This document shows positions 32,195-44,499 of a stretch of 64,000 nt of DNA, piece by piece. Both the position numbers and the translations under genes were made by a program. The notes under the pieces were generated by a model. That model saw only the letters and a list, made by a program, of their open reading frames with translations, was not told the DNA's origin and made no database searches. The stretch comes from Tanypteryx hageni (lineage: Eukaryota; Arthropoda; Insecta; Odonata; Petaluridae), in the NCBI GenBank assembly GCA_028673005.1, contig CM054117.1:52947370-53011369 (forward strand). Reading direction: 5' to 3'. The stretch's first letter is position 1. The number at the start of each line of letters is the position of its first letter.

Positions 32195-32757
32195 TCTAAC
32201 AATAATAAAAGGGTACTTCTGTGCCTTTGTGGCACCCTCTATCACGCTATAAAAATGCGAATAACTAGATAATGGAACGACATACATTTCTGATATTTGG
32301 CGGGAATGATCGATTCACATATTGAAAGATGATTACAAAAGGAAATTTCGAAAAAGTTCTAGGTTCATCTCCAAGGTAGGCATCTCCATTTCCCATATGA
32401 TAACACGTTTTTTACTTTTATTTGGCTTTTATTCTTTTTGAAATTACAAAAAATTAACCTTTGGATCTAGCCCATTTAAAGAAAAAACTATGAATTTTCT
32501 TATTCTGTTCATCTTTTTCCGCCTATCGTTCGAGATTTGTCACGTTAAACGTTTAACTCACGTATTTTAGGGAAATCTTGGCATTAAATTGGGATGTTGC
32601 CTTGCCAAACAATTACATTGCTAAACCTTGAGAGAGAGAAGGAGAGAGAAATTCTTTTCATAGCAACCAATGTAAACAACATTCGTTGCGTTATTTTTTT
32701 ATTTTTTTTTATTTCACAAAAAACTTTCCCGTAGATTTTCAACGGGCATCTCCCTAG
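32195..32757 (+). mobile_element. Non-autonomous Helitron abutting the previous one
   Basis: Begins TCTAACAATAATAAAAGGG directly after the CTAG of the upstream copy, and ends CTAG at 32754-32757 before a T. The hairpin CCCGTAGATTTTCAACGGG lies 10 bases before the CTAG. It has the usual GCGAATAACTAGATAATGG and TTTGGCGGGAAT 5' landmarks. 563 bp, no transposase. Confidence 0.82.
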
Positions 32758-35059
32758 TATACGTAGTGATTTAGAATGCGGCAGACGCCGAGATGACCTT
32801 AATGTATACTGTGTAGGGAGTGTTTGATCATTCTCAATCCAAGGCCACGGAAAAGAAATATCTTGAAAAGAATGATGCTTGAATTCGTTTCAGTTACTTG
32901 AAACCGAAAAGGAGTCTATTCTTAGGATAGTCCCAAATTTAATATTCGTCAACATTTTACCCATTGTGATATTTTAACATCTTCTTGGACGCATGTAAAT
33001 CGTTTGCAAGGAAAGCGTTACGTGATTTTTTAAATGTAGTTGTTAGCCATGATCTGTTCCATATTTGCGGGATAGGCGATTATTTTATTTCCTATTCTTA
33101 TGGACAACCGAGTGAAAGAAATGGTTCACATAATCTCACTGAATTTGGTTCGATGTGCCGCGAGGATAGAGCGTAACCCGCAAAATGTACCGTGAAATTA
33201 AGTAGGTTTTGAAACACTGCGATAGAGGGCGGTCGAATTCGACCTCTTCTATTTTTCTTGTCTCTCGCGATGATATACTCATAAGTCGCCTGCCTCTATG
33301 GGTTGAGGAGGAATGGCGGATGGGATTTGAAGGGTTAACGTGAGGGAATTTCAGGATGATGGGAATGCGTTAAGATGTCCCGGCATATACAATTCGTCGC
33401 TTATTATTAGAGTCGTGGATATGACTCTTAGCCACCCTCTGTTTGCTCGGTGGGCGCGTGCATTGCCTTGTCTCCCTTGGTCGGCATCACCTCGAATGAG
33501 TCGGAGGAAGTGACGTCCCACGTCCATTACGAGACGTCGCTTGACGAAATTTAAAAAGGTTCTGTCGCTCTTTGGCATGTTATCTCTCTAGGCCTCTGCA
33601 ATGGGGCGAGATTTTGTAAGTCTGTGGAGACAGAATGGTGTTCACGTCAGTTGCATTTTAAAATAATTGTCTACAGTAAAAGATATTCAAATAGTCTGGC
33701 TGGAATTTTTTTAAACGGAGACGTCGTCTTAAAAGATTCTGTCGTGGAGTATCTGCGACGCAAAAGGATAGGCGCTTGTTAATCCGCGAACTAATGCGCG
33801 TAACGCAATTACTTTCGTTAACCAAACTTTTAGGTTCGACGAAAGATTGCTTCGCGGTAATTTAATGCGTAGTTATTTCAACCCAGCATCATTTGGTTAA
33901 CATTTGATACAAGTTAGATTAAAAACAATAAATTGAGATTTTACAGAAAAGAAATTTAATTCGAATTGCGGATTTTTTCTTTTGACGATCCATGAAGGAA
34001 AAAATAGTTTTTTTTTTCAAATTAGTTAGTTCCTTGGTTATACCTTAGCCTAAATTTCATCAAAAGGCTTTGTTTCTCGCATTGCGTTAGACTAGATGAC
34101 CGGTCTGAAAATCCGCGCAATGATTCTCTCGCTTTTAATGTTGTATCATGCTTTTAAAAAAACAGGATTGCCAAAATCACCTCATATTATCGTCGAAAGA
34201 TTGTTTACTTTTGTAACGACGCGAGAGCGTCGCGTCGTTCCCTTTTATTTGCGTTTCTGTTCTAACATCCGGTGGATAAAAGCTTGAACAAACTCCAAAA
34301 AAATCCTGCCAGTTGCGTGCAGCATTCCTACTTGCGAGTACAGCGTGGCTTATTATTTTTGCTGACGTAATTCCGTTTCCGCGTATTTTCTCGAGGAGAA
34401 AAAAATGCGTTTTGCGCTTTGATATTTCGAGTCTTCTATAAAACAGTAACAACTCACGTTGGCATAAAACCTAAACCTTTGGAAAAATTAAACTCGATTT
34501 ACGAGCACGACTTTTATTTTACAATCCCCTCTGGTCGAAAAATTCCAATAAAATCCCAGAAATTCCTTCCTTTTCATAGATTAAAAAAATAGGGAAGATT
34601 TTCCGAGGGAAGAAAAGTAAAAAAAAAGAAAATCAGATTTTTCTAGGAGAAAGAGGGATGCTGGAGGAGAAAAGAAGAATAGAAAAAAAAGAAAATCGTT
34701 CGGGCACGTATGCGGCGGCGGTAAAGGCGACAAAAAAAAGCAACCGACCCCGCGTTGCATTGAAGGACGAGGACGCCTCCAGCGCCGCGGCTCGGAGAGC
34801 GGAGGAAATATTATCGAAAGGCATTGCGGTCTTGTTGTAGCAGCAAACAACCACCACGTGCGCGAGAGTGGTTGGGAGGAGCGGAGCAATTCCTTTGGCA
34901 CGGAGCAAAGAGGAATGTCTGCTCGAAGATACGAGCCAGCTCACGTATATCCGGGGAGGCGGCTCGGAGAGAGGGAAGATTTTCACGAGCACCCTTCTCT
35001 CTCGCGTTATTGAACTTGGTTCATTTTCTTCGAACCCTGCACCAAAAAAACTCTTTGTG

Positions 35060-35060
<1 letters not shown>
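32758..35060. other. No gene identified
   Basis: Includes a GC-richer region at about 33170-33600 and another at 34700-35000 with short frames on both strands. None shows a recognisable domain or a splice structure I trust. Confidence 0.4.

Positions 35061-35061
<1 letters not shown>

Positions 35062-35131
<70 letters not shown>
35062..35131. repeat. (TA)n microsatellite
   Basis: About 70 bp of uninterrupted TA followed by a short CA run (35132-35145). Confidence 0.97.
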
Positions 35132-35144
<13 letters not shown>

Positions 35145-35311
35145 ACACAAGAAGGGTTTCGCTGCTCCCCTAAATCCTTCCGAAACCCTCATATTTGTAT
35201 CCTTCCTGCATTTCTCAAAACTTCTTTTCCAAAGGGCCGTGCCTAGATATGTATCATAAAAAATTTCCTTTTTAGCGCTTATTTCTAAAACAGATGAAAC
35301 TGGTATTTAGG

Positions 35312-35514
35312 TAGGGATACGAAAAAAATATCGATACTTTACTCACATCGGTAATTTCCTTTCGATACCAAGTACTTTTGTACTCGATTCTTTTCTTTCG
35401 ATTTTCTAGTGACGTCGGTACTTTCGGTCCGATACTTTTGTGGCATCGATACTTTTCATTCGATACATCATATGATTACGGTATCGATACTTTCGTTTCG
35501 ATATCGTATCCCTA
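35312..35514. mobile_element. 203-bp MITE with TAGGGATACGA ends
   Basis: Starts TAGGGATACGAAAAAAATAT and ends GATATCGTATCCCTA, inverted over the first 11 bases. The interior iterates TCGATACTTT. Flanks TATTTAGG and TCTCTAGG match at 5 of 8 bases, so an eroded 8-bp duplication is possible and hAT is the likely class. Confidence 0.6.
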
Positions 35515-36538
35515 TCTCTAGGTGTTTGAGTAATTTTGGCTCTATTATTTTAACTGTTATTTAAGATGTAATTATTATTTGCGCGAACTACGGCAAATTA
35601 TATCAATATTTAGGTAAAGATTAAGTTGAAATTTTAGAGCTGGGAACACATTAATCATTATAACTTAGGGTTATATGGACAATTGCCTCCCTAGATACGC
35701 TCAGTTTCCTAGGAACGCATCCCCGACGAGTCGTGAGGAAAACTTGTATTCGGTTTTTCTGTCTATCCGTCCGTCCGTGTGGACAATATCTCTGGAATCC
35801 TGCATCCTGGAGATGCCTCATTTTTAGGATCTATTGGTAAGATGATTTTTGCTGGGAAGCGTGTATCAATGAAACGGTGTAATGAATGGCGCGTCAAAAC
35901 TCATTTACAGGATTTCGATTCCGCGGGAGTTTATTTCTAAGCGTCGAATTTTTTATTCTAAAATGTTTTTGGCTGACCACAATAATATTTGTTCACAATA
36001 GTAGCGCCTTGTGTAATTTTCTCCGCAATTATTCCCTCATTTTTTCACTTGTTTTTGTTCGAGTCTTCTTTCTCTTCGCGTAAAAACATTTCTTATCGTA
36101 TAAGCGCACGTTTTCCTCTTTTGTGAATCCTCTCGAAAGATTTTTTGCCTAATCTACCCCCTTTTCTGGTTCTCTCGACTATTTGATTTGGTGGAGGTTA
36201 AGCCTCTCAACCTTTATCTTTTTCGTCGTTTTCCTCTTGACATCTTATCAATCTCTCTGTTTTTTGTTATATTTCCTTATCATTTCCCCTTTTAATTCTG
36301 CCTTATCTTCCTCTCTGACCAACTGTTTGTAATATTTTAGTCTTCAGAAAGGGTAAATCCGTATAATAACTTTTGGGTATGATACGCGGGTGATAAAAAC
36401 ATAAAGATGTGTGGAGTTAATGAAATAAAATACCTTCCAACTTGCCCAATCCTATTTAAACAATTTATGTGCGTGTATTATAAAGTATTTATTGAAATTT
36501 AGAGATTCCTTAATTCCGCAAATAAGGTTTATGGAGGG
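35515..36538. other. No gene identified
   Basis: AT-rich with a GTCCGTCCGTGTGG stretch near 35766; no gene or complete element recognised. Confidence 0.45.
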
Positions 36539-36725
36539 GGAATACTCACTCGTGCACGCCAGAACTACCACATACACGCGTAGGTTTACGGGAAGTTACT
36601 CCTCTGCAGAGATACTCTGTTCACGCACCATGTACTTACACGTAACCACTTGTGTACGCGGGTTTACGGAAAATTATTCCACTGCAGGAACTTGACTATT
36701 CACGCATCATGCAGACGTTGATTTA
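36539..36725 (+). repeat. ~78-bp degenerate tandem repeat
   Basis: GTTTACGG occurs at 36584 and 36662, with related TTCACGCA.CATG and CTCTGCAG/CACTGCAG landmarks in register; about 2.3 copies. Confidence 0.7.
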
Positions 36726-39456
36726 GAGGTGTTTAAACCCCGGCAGGGACCAAGTCGTAAACACACTCACAGCCCCCCACTCGGAGTATCAAACGAACGG
36801 ATATTCATTTCGACCACGAGAAAGTCCTTTCAGCGACACCCAAGGAAAAATGTGCTATTAGGGTTTTCTTCTGTAAATTTTTATTTTCATTCCCACCTTC
36901 GATCTGCGCCATTTGTGTTCTCAAAATCTCCGGTGGTTCCCTTTATTCCGTCAGTGCTTTCATTCACATGCGTTTGCAAAAATAATGAACCGTTTTTTTA
37001 TAATCAGCCGTATCTGACGATGGTTCAAGTTGACGTTTAGATATGAATCGAATAAGAGGTTTCTTTCACAACATTCATCTTATTTCGATGGAAAATTAAC
37101 AGCGATCCTCACGCTATTATCCCCGTATCTAAGAATTTACAAGTAGGGATCGGAATAGTCAAAAAAAATAATCAATTTCCAATACCAATCGCGCCCAGTC
37201 CTTCTTTACAGTTTTCATTCCAGTTGCCGTCGAATTCGCTAATTCGATAGCGTTGTTCGAAAATTAAAAGTCTAATTTTTCGATTTCTCCGTATTTTCGG
37301 TCGCACTTGTGATATCTGTCTAATTAATGACGCTAGACCGACCGAATTTTCGGGGCACGATCGATCATCCGTCGTGCAGCGCAGAACTCCTTGAAAGAAC
37401 TTAATGGCATAGATTGAAATGAATTTCTATCTTCGCTCGTCTGTCTGTGCGTCTTGGCTCATCTTGCTCTCAATCTTTTCAAATATAGTGGATTAAGCGT
37501 CTGTATTTTCTGAAATGAGAAATCGATAATTTAAGGTTCTTTCTTTTTACAGGTCACACCTTAGCGTACGTTTAAATGCTGCTTAAGTTATAGAAGTATG
37601 TGCGTACTTAATTTTCAGATAAAAAGGAAGTGGTAAGCACGAAAGTATGGTGGGGTTGGTACATATATTTTGTGTAAATATGTTTTTCAGCAAAAAAGCC
37701 CTCTAAGAAAAGGTCTGCTTTTCCTCTGTCATAAAACACTTGTACAAAAATCCTGGCATGCTCTTCAACAAAAAAGTATCGTAACGTCGTGCGTGTGTGC
37801 ATCTGAGCCTTATTTTATTACGTTATATTTCGTGTATTTGTCCATGAATTTCATATGTCTCTTCATGATTCTTCATCTCCATAGGAACCATTGAAGTTTT
37901 TACATTAATATTTTCTGAATAAATATTTATTCTTATTGTTTTTTGATATTTTCTGAATAAATAATAATACTTATTGCTTTTTAATAGAGGAAGTTTAAAC
38001 GACACTTTTTGCATACACAATTTCGCGGGAACTTATTTCGTGTGATTTATTTCATTCTTTCCTTCATAGAATTTTGCACTCGTTGCGAAAACCATTTTCT
38101 TCGACATGTTCACGCAAAATACTTTTTGTTTATGTTTTAACCTCTCAAGTCGATTCTCGAGTATTTCGACTACATCTCCACTCGCGGCCATTTTGTCAAA
38201 TCCCTTTGCTCGCATCTTTTTTTGTGGCGTGTACTTAATTTCACTCCGCGGAATTTAAACAGCAAAACGAAACTTTGAAGAAGTAGAAAACTTGGCCTTA
38301 CCAAAATCGTGTGCTTTTGTTTTTCTCTTAAATTCTCCCTCTCTCCCAGCTCATTAATCTCGAATTCTGTTTTCCGTTGCAGTTTTTCTTCTTGTTTCAA
38401 ATTAGCTGTTTGCTTGTTGCCCACAAGAAAGAAACCTCAACCTTGATATAAATAAACGCATATTTTATTCATAAACTCCATAAATACGCTGTAGAAAAGG
38501 AGATTAAAATGCCAGTGTTTTGCTCAAAAGTTTTACACAGCTTATTAAGTTATGATAGCGTCATGTTAAAATAAAGTCCAACGGTCGGAAAATATTAGCT
38601 AAAAAATACGTCGACAAGAATGAACAACGAAGCAATTTTATGGTTGCCCTAATGTTTTAGTTATTTTCATACACGGTGATATTTTAAATGCACTCGGCTG
38701 TTCACGGTATAATGTTTTCTGCTTCACGATAAATTAGGGTCTTACTACCTAGCGCTTCGTGCACCGACCCCGAGCCGCGCTTGGATTAGTCAAGCATGAA
38801 ATATTTTTTATTATAAACTAGACTTATTCTCAACATTCATAATACCAAATTTTCAAATTAGGTTTGATAGAATTACCTACGCACTTGATGTTATGCGTTA
38901 ACAAATTTTGTTTGTTTCCAGCTTCATAGCTAGAAAGGTTATTTCAAAATGCCTAGTTGTAGGGATTTTGATTTTCCTAGCTGATTTCTGGGCAATTTCC
39001 AACGGCTAGAGGAATTACAGCAAGTACAGAGGGTATCGTTCTTTTTTGTCATACATTGAAGTTATCAGATATTACTCTGATTGCTAACCATTTCTAATTT
39101 GAAAATATCAGGTATCCAACATTCATTCCAACTTGAATAAAATAGATGAACGAAATATCTTGGAGACAAATCTGTCTTTTTATAATGGAATGAGACCCGC
39201 CTAAACCATGTGATGGTCAAACTGACATGATTATATTCTGGAACATTGATAAATATTAGACTGATTGCTAATGACCTGCCCCTTAACGGAGTACAGAAGC
39301 TCCGAAAATTGAAAATAAAGAGATCTCGCAAAAATAAAAAACAACTAAAAATATACAGGCACGGTAAAAGTCATCTCAAAATGACTGAATCTAAACTACC
39401 TTTTGCTAATAATCTCAGGGGTAAAATTTAATAAACGAGCCTTTATGGGCCACCAG
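36726..39456. other. No gene identified
   Basis: AT-rich sequence. I found short frames only, without splice or domain support. Confidence 0.45.
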
Positions 39457-39693
39457 TTAAGTAATTGGTCCCGGATCGACGACAGAAGGAATGCCGTCAG
39501 ATAATTCGCCGATAATTACGTAGAATCCCCGAAGCCTTTTATCTTTGCAAATATCGGGACAAACTCCACTCTTCGATTTATTTGTCCAAATAATCCCCAA
39601 GTGCCCTAAATATCCGCCCCAATGAAAAAGAATGACCGTTCCATTGTATCGACCCCATAATAGTTTTACTCGCCCACCAGACCCAAATTCCAC
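39457..39693 (-). other. Unassigned open frame, 78 codons
   Basis: The frame ends in a stop at 39457 and includes WGRYNGTVILFHWGGYLGHL. Composition is less biased than most frames here, but I recognise no domain and no convincing acceptor or donor. It could be chance. Confidence 0.15.
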
Positions 39694-39899
39694 AGCGGAG
39701 AGCTTTTCCCTTGCACCTCTCCCGTGGTAAACAGTCTCCTCCCTCTCGCTATCTCTCTTTCCCTAAAGGATAAACGCAGACGTTTGATCCCATCCCTCTG
39801 TCTCTGGCTCCATAGCGCGCCGCCATACGTCACGCGAATACCATCCAGCCTCCGTACCTCCGCTTCATATAATCTACGCCACGTGACCTCCCACGCTTA

Positions 39900-41500
39900 A
39901 CCTCACTTAGAAGCCTCCTGCTCGCCCCCTCTCCTCCTCCCTCCCACATCCCCCCTTATCCTCCCTCCCGCCTCCCACCTTAACCTCCCTCCCCCCTCCC
40001 CCTCCCTCCCATCTACCCCCTAGTCCTCCCTACCCCCTCCTCCCTTATCCCCCCTCCCCCTTTATCCTCCCTATCCCCTTTCTCTTTCTCCCTCCCCATT
40101 CCGACGCCTCGAATTCTCCGCGATCTCCATCCCTACCTCCTCCACGCCTTCCCCGCTTCCATTTCTCTCTTCCCTACCCTCTTGTGTGCTTTTTTTTACT
40201 CTTTTCTATCCCGACGCTCTCTCTTGACTCCGTTTCACCTTCCTCATCTCTTAACTCCCCACCTCCCTTTTTTGCTTCTTTTTTGTCTTTCGCGTTTCCT
40301 TTCCACTTTGTTTCCTTCTTCGTGTCTCCTTACTTTCCTACGCTCGAATTTTTTTCTTCCTCGAATCTCTCCGGTGTCCCTCCTCGTTTCCTCTGTCAAT
40401 CGCTCCGGTTAAAGCGTTTCTCAATGTTCCTACATTTTCATAGCTGCCTTCTCTCTGTTTTATCTTCTCGCCATTATCTACACATTCTCATTTCTCTCCC
40501 ATTTCATCTCTCGCTGTTCTCTCCCCCTTTTCTTTTGTATTTATTCTCTCTCCTCCCTCCATCATCTCTTCCTCTTCCCTCTTCTTCTCCTCCCTCCCTC
40601 TTCTCCTTCCGATTTTTCCATCCCTCTTCTCCCTCATTTTATGTAACCTTTTAGTTTAATTTTATTACTTGTTACTATCTAATTATATGTAATTGACAAT
40701 GGGTTAGATGGAAGAGGAGACCGTTTAGTCTCAATCTCGCCCTAATAAAGACTTATATATCTATCTTCCCCCATCTTCCTCCCCCTTCTCCCTCCCTTTT
40801 CTCCTTCCCCCTTCTCCTCCCCCCTTCTCCTTCCCCCTTCTCCTTCCCCCTTCTCCTTCCCCCTTCTCCTTCCCCCTTCTCCTTTCCCCTTCTCCTTCCC
40901 TCTTCTCCATCCTTCTCCTTCCCCCTTCTCCTTCTCCTCCCTCCCTCTTCTCCCTCCGTCTTTTCTTTATCTTTTCCTCTTCTCACTCCCTCTTCTCTCT
41001 CCCTCTTCTCTCTCTCTCTCTCTCCTCCCTCTCTCTCCTCCCTCTCTCTTCTGTCTCTCTCTTCTGTCTCTCTTCTCCCTCTCTCTTCTCCCTCTCTCTT
41101 CTCCCTCTCTCTTCTCCCTCTCTCTTCTCCCTCTCTCTTCTCCCTCTCTTCTCCCTCTTCTCCCTCCGTCTTCTCTTTATCTCTTCCTCTTCTCTTTTCC
41201 TTCCCTCTTTTTTCTCCCTGTTCTCTCCTCTCCTGCCTTTCCCTCATATCTCCTTTCTCTTTCTATTCTATCTTCTCTCCCTCTCTCTTATCTAACACTA
41301 TTATCTCTTCTTTTTTCTCTCTCCATTTTCTCTTTCCCCTATCTCTCTCCTTAACCTCTCTTCTCACTCTCCTTAATCTCTCTCTCCCAGTTTCTCTCTT
41401 TCTCCTCTACAATCTTACTCCTGTCAGTCTCCCTCTGTTTATCTCCCTTTTTCCTCTCTCCTCTGCCTTCCTCTTTTCTTTCTCCTCTCCATTCTCCTTT
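39900..41500. repeat. Polypyrimidine region with CCCTCTCTCTTCT and CCCCCTTCTCCTT iterations
   Basis: Nearly continuous C/T on the + strand, broken by ordinary sequence at 40375-40450 and 40640-40760. Best-ordered parts are CCCCTTCTCCTTC near 40800-40940 and CCCTCTCTCTTCT near 41080-41160. Glu/Arg/Gly-rich frames on the - strand are artefacts. Confidence 0.92.
40717..40765 (+). repeat. Retroposon-like 3' tail motif
   Basis: GAGACCGTTTAGTCTCAATC, then TCGCCCTAATAAAGACTTAT and a TATC run, matching the motif at 2815-2852. Confidence 0.55.
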
Positions 41501-42088
41501 CTATACCTTCTGAAGCTCTCCCTATCTTGGACCTCTCTCTCCTTTCATTCTCCGCTTCTTATTCCAACTCTTTTCACCTTCTATCCCCTCTCTCTTTCTT
41601 CTTTCGCCTCCCACCATCCCGCATTCTCCGGATCCCTTATTCTGGCGTTTACCACCCCAATTCAACCTCTGCTCCACGCCTTCAAGTTCCGCTCCCATTG
41701 TCCTTTTGCGAGCCGGTATGGGACCGTCGTTTTCCTCCTCTTGTTTTCGTTTTGAGGCCTCTCTTGCACATACCTTAAAGGCTTTAATTTTGGATTCGAA
41801 AGCTCGTACAACTGTTTGCCTGCCGGGTAGGGAATTTAGGTCGACGAATCGTTCGAAATACGTAGCCATTTTGCCCGAATTATGCAAATCGCGCCACGAT
41901 TTCGTTCTTTACGACGACTCGGAGCTTGCGTTTTGTGGTTTGGTGGAAACTGTTTTATTTTGAGGGTTTGAGGTGGTTTTTTCACAGTTTCAGCAACCGC
42001 TAAATATTGTGACTTTCAAACTTCAAACCAAGCCATTACCTATCGGTGAGTACAGCAGCCGATCACGTACGCGCGCATATACTTATAA

Positions 42089-42123
42089 ATACGAGGGGTG
42101 TTCCAATTTGAACACTCCTCGTA
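42089..42123. repeat. Mariner-like terminal repeats in palindrome
   Basis: TACGAGGGGTGTTCCAATTT is followed by TGAACACTCCTCGTAC, so two mariner-type ends (ACGAGGGGTGTTC) face each other with almost nothing between. Confidence 0.6.
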
Positions 42124-42141
42124 CCTGAACATTCATCTGTT

Positions 42142-42147
42142 TTTATT
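42142..42147 (-). terminator. Putative polyadenylation signal AATAAA
   Basis: AATAAA on the - strand about 150 bp after the stop codon of the candidate exon at 42463-42296. Confidence 0.35.
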
Positions 42148-42295
42148 TTCACACAGGAACACGTAGTATCAAAAATTGAAAAATGAAGTAAATACTTGTC
42201 TTAGATATGTACAATAAGCCTTAGAAGAAGATAAAAACTAGATGCGCATTTCGGTTACAATGAAGCCCGACAATTCTCCATTTATGAGTGTTCTT

Positions 42296-42463
42296 TTAAA
42301 TTACTCCTGGAAAAGGCTCGAAAACTTCCTTAGGCAAATCCATCCATTCTTCAATTACCACATTTAGAATATTTTCAAAAGTAGAACCAGCCTTCGATAA
42401 ATCTCCACTGATGACGGATGCATTGTAACTGAAATACACAGGCTTTTTATATCCTTGGTATGG
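42296..42463 (-). CDS. Candidate terminal exon, unrecognised gene
   Basis: After the acceptor ...CCTCCAATAG the frame opens with PYQGYKKPVYFSYNASVISG and ends in KEVFEPFPGVI and TAA. The composition looks protein-like, with one N-glycosylation-type NAS, and an AATAAA follows. Entry phase 0 matches the phase-0 exit of the exon at 42788-42625, about 160 bp upstream. I do not recognise a family. The donor upstream is weak (TTT|GTATTA), and no transcript evidence is available. Confidence 0.4.
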   Translation of the reverse strand, partial: PYQGYKKPVYFSYNASVISGDLSKAGSTFENILNVVIEEWMDLPKEVFEPFPGVI

Positions 42464-42624
42464 CTATTGGAGGTAACTAAGACAAATACATAAGTTTCCA
42501 ATTTTACATACTAGAACGATTATAAATAAGGTGAAACAAGTGTATAAACATTAATATCATACACTCCCCTATTCCTGTTTTTGTTTTACTTTGTTATATA
42601 TGGATTTTATGCTAATATTAATAC

Positions 42625-42788
42625 AAATGGACAGGGAAATATGTGGGATGGGGACTTTGAAGACACAGTGACTGCTGCGGTTGCCTTGAAGTCTGGAAAC
42701 TTAACTCCGAAAATCAATATATTTATCACAGTAAGGTAAACTTTTGTGTCGCCTGGATTTATAGCACAATCTCCACAAGTGAATCGTT
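42625..42788 (-). CDS. Candidate internal exon, unrecognised gene
   Basis: The acceptor is GCATTATTAAG. After two bases the frame reads RFTCGDCAINPGDTKVYLTV, then NILIFGVKFPDFKATAAVTV and a segment ending IFPCPF before GTATTA. Three cysteines and an alternating hydrophobic pattern suggest an extracellular beta-rich domain; resemblance to ML (NPC2-like lipid-binding) proteins crossed my mind but is not convincing. Entry phase 1 fits the exit of the exon at 44435-44238. Confidence 0.38.
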
Positions 42789-44237
42789 CTTAATAATGCA
42801 GACATATATACCTACATGTATACATGTACATGATATTTATTGGGTATTTTTTATTGTACCTCTTTTTATTCGCCCTACTCCAGGTGAACATCCTCGTCCA
42901 AAGGCGTTTTCTTCAAACCCAACACTTTCTTCTCCACTGCTGTTCTCCCGAGACTCCACAATCAAAATAATTCCTTCCACGCTACCTCTTTTATACCATT
43001 TTTGCATTTTTAACCTTCAACTTTTTTAAAACTCTCCTTTTACCTTCGACCTCACCGATATCCATGTGCTCTATTTCTTCTCTCCAACATTTTTTTCCAC
43101 CCTCCGTTCTTTTTACCTCGCTCTCTTAAGCCTCAGCACTGCATTTCACGAGCCTCCTCTATCTCGATCTTTTCTTTCTCTGCTTGTATCTTTTCCTTTC
43201 AACCTCTCTATATTGCCCTCATTTTCCTTTCGCAAATACCGCCCGCTCACTTTCTCATACCGCTCGATGTTCTCTTTATTTTTCGCCATGTTCACATTTC
43301 CTCTTCGGCGTAATTAATTTTTCCTCTCATTTCTCCATCGTTTTTTACCCCAACGCTCCGTTTGTTCGTAAGGGCTTTGGGATTAAAATGAAGTTCAGAG
43401 CGGATGGCAATACCACGAGGTTGTTCGGAGGTTACGCGAATGATTAAAATTAACTTTTCCACCGCGGAGACGTTTTCTCGATGAATTACGTCATTTAACG
43501 ACGCGATTTAAGTCCGGAACTTGAAGAGGAGGAAGGTCGTAAATACGCCCCGTTACGGAGATAACCTTGTTCGCGATGCCATAAACCTGGAGAAAATTTT
43601 GACGCTTTAGTATTTATAAGCCGTGGCAGGATTAGATTTACCGCGCGATTAAATCCCTAAATTGTACCAGAGAAGCGTCTCATACGATAAGATGGAGAGA
43701 GGTCGGGGATTTATAATCGAAAAAACTTTGGCGCGATTAAAGTTATCTTTTGAAATTTTAAGGTAAAGATCATACATTGCCTGGAATATTTTTTTTCGTA
43801 TGCTGTATCTTTATGTATTTCTGTATGAATATATTGTATGCGCCTTTGAAATGCGCGTATTAATTCAATAAATTATATCGACTAAACTATAAATTGTAAA
43901 TGGTATATTTTGTTATAGGCATTAATTATATGACTTTTATTTAAACTAAATTATGAAAAGAACATAAGCTATTAGTGTGTAGAAACAAAATAAGGCTCAT
44001 ATTTTACAAAAACCTTTTTGGCAAAATATACAGTAAAATTGTAAATAAAGCCACCACAAACCAAGTGTCCGTAAAACACGGGAATAAGCCATCACATAAC
44101 TTTATAACATTCGCAAATATACGTGGGACCTAAGAGATTGTGCCCCATTTTTATATATTCTTCATTTGTTTATGGTATAGAAGTACGTAACCGAGTTTCA
44201 AACTACATTTATTATTTCTCTGTACAGCTGCTCAGAC

Positions 44238-44435
44238 CCTTATATATTGCAAATTTACATCTGTTAGCAAAGGTTTCATTTCCTGAAATTACTACTCTGC
44301 TAGATAATTTAAAGAAACTGCGGGGAATCATCAGTCTTCCATTATTTTCAACAACCTGGAAAAATTTCCCATCCTTTGTTACCAAATACGTAAAAGTTGT
44401 TAACGATACACCAGTCTGTTTTGCAATGTCATATT
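44238..44435 (-). CDS. Candidate internal exon, unrecognised gene
   Basis: After acceptor ACATAAGCAG the frame reads YDIAKQTGVSLTTFTYLVTK, then FQVVENNGRLMIPRSFFKLS and NETFANRCKFAIYK, leaving one base before GTCTGAG. Joined to the exon at 42788 it stays in frame and creates a Glu codon. The + strand frame here is the antisense shadow. No family recognised; a signal-peptide exon upstream was not found. Confidence 0.38.
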
Positions 44436-44499
44436 CTGCTTATGTTTTGCACGAATTGAATTATCGGGTGTGTTAAATAAATGATACGTCAATTAACCT

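Noticed and set aside
40753..41247. 164-codon Glu/Arg/Gly frame on the - strand
   Set aside because: Direct translation of CT-rich iterations; no globular region.
42636..42736. + strand exon reading GNMWDGDFEDTVTAAV
   Set aside because: Short, weak acceptor, and antisense to a longer - strand exon that fits with neighbours.
44123..44476. 117-codon + strand frame
   Set aside because: It is antisense to the - strand candidate exon, which has better protein character and splice phases.
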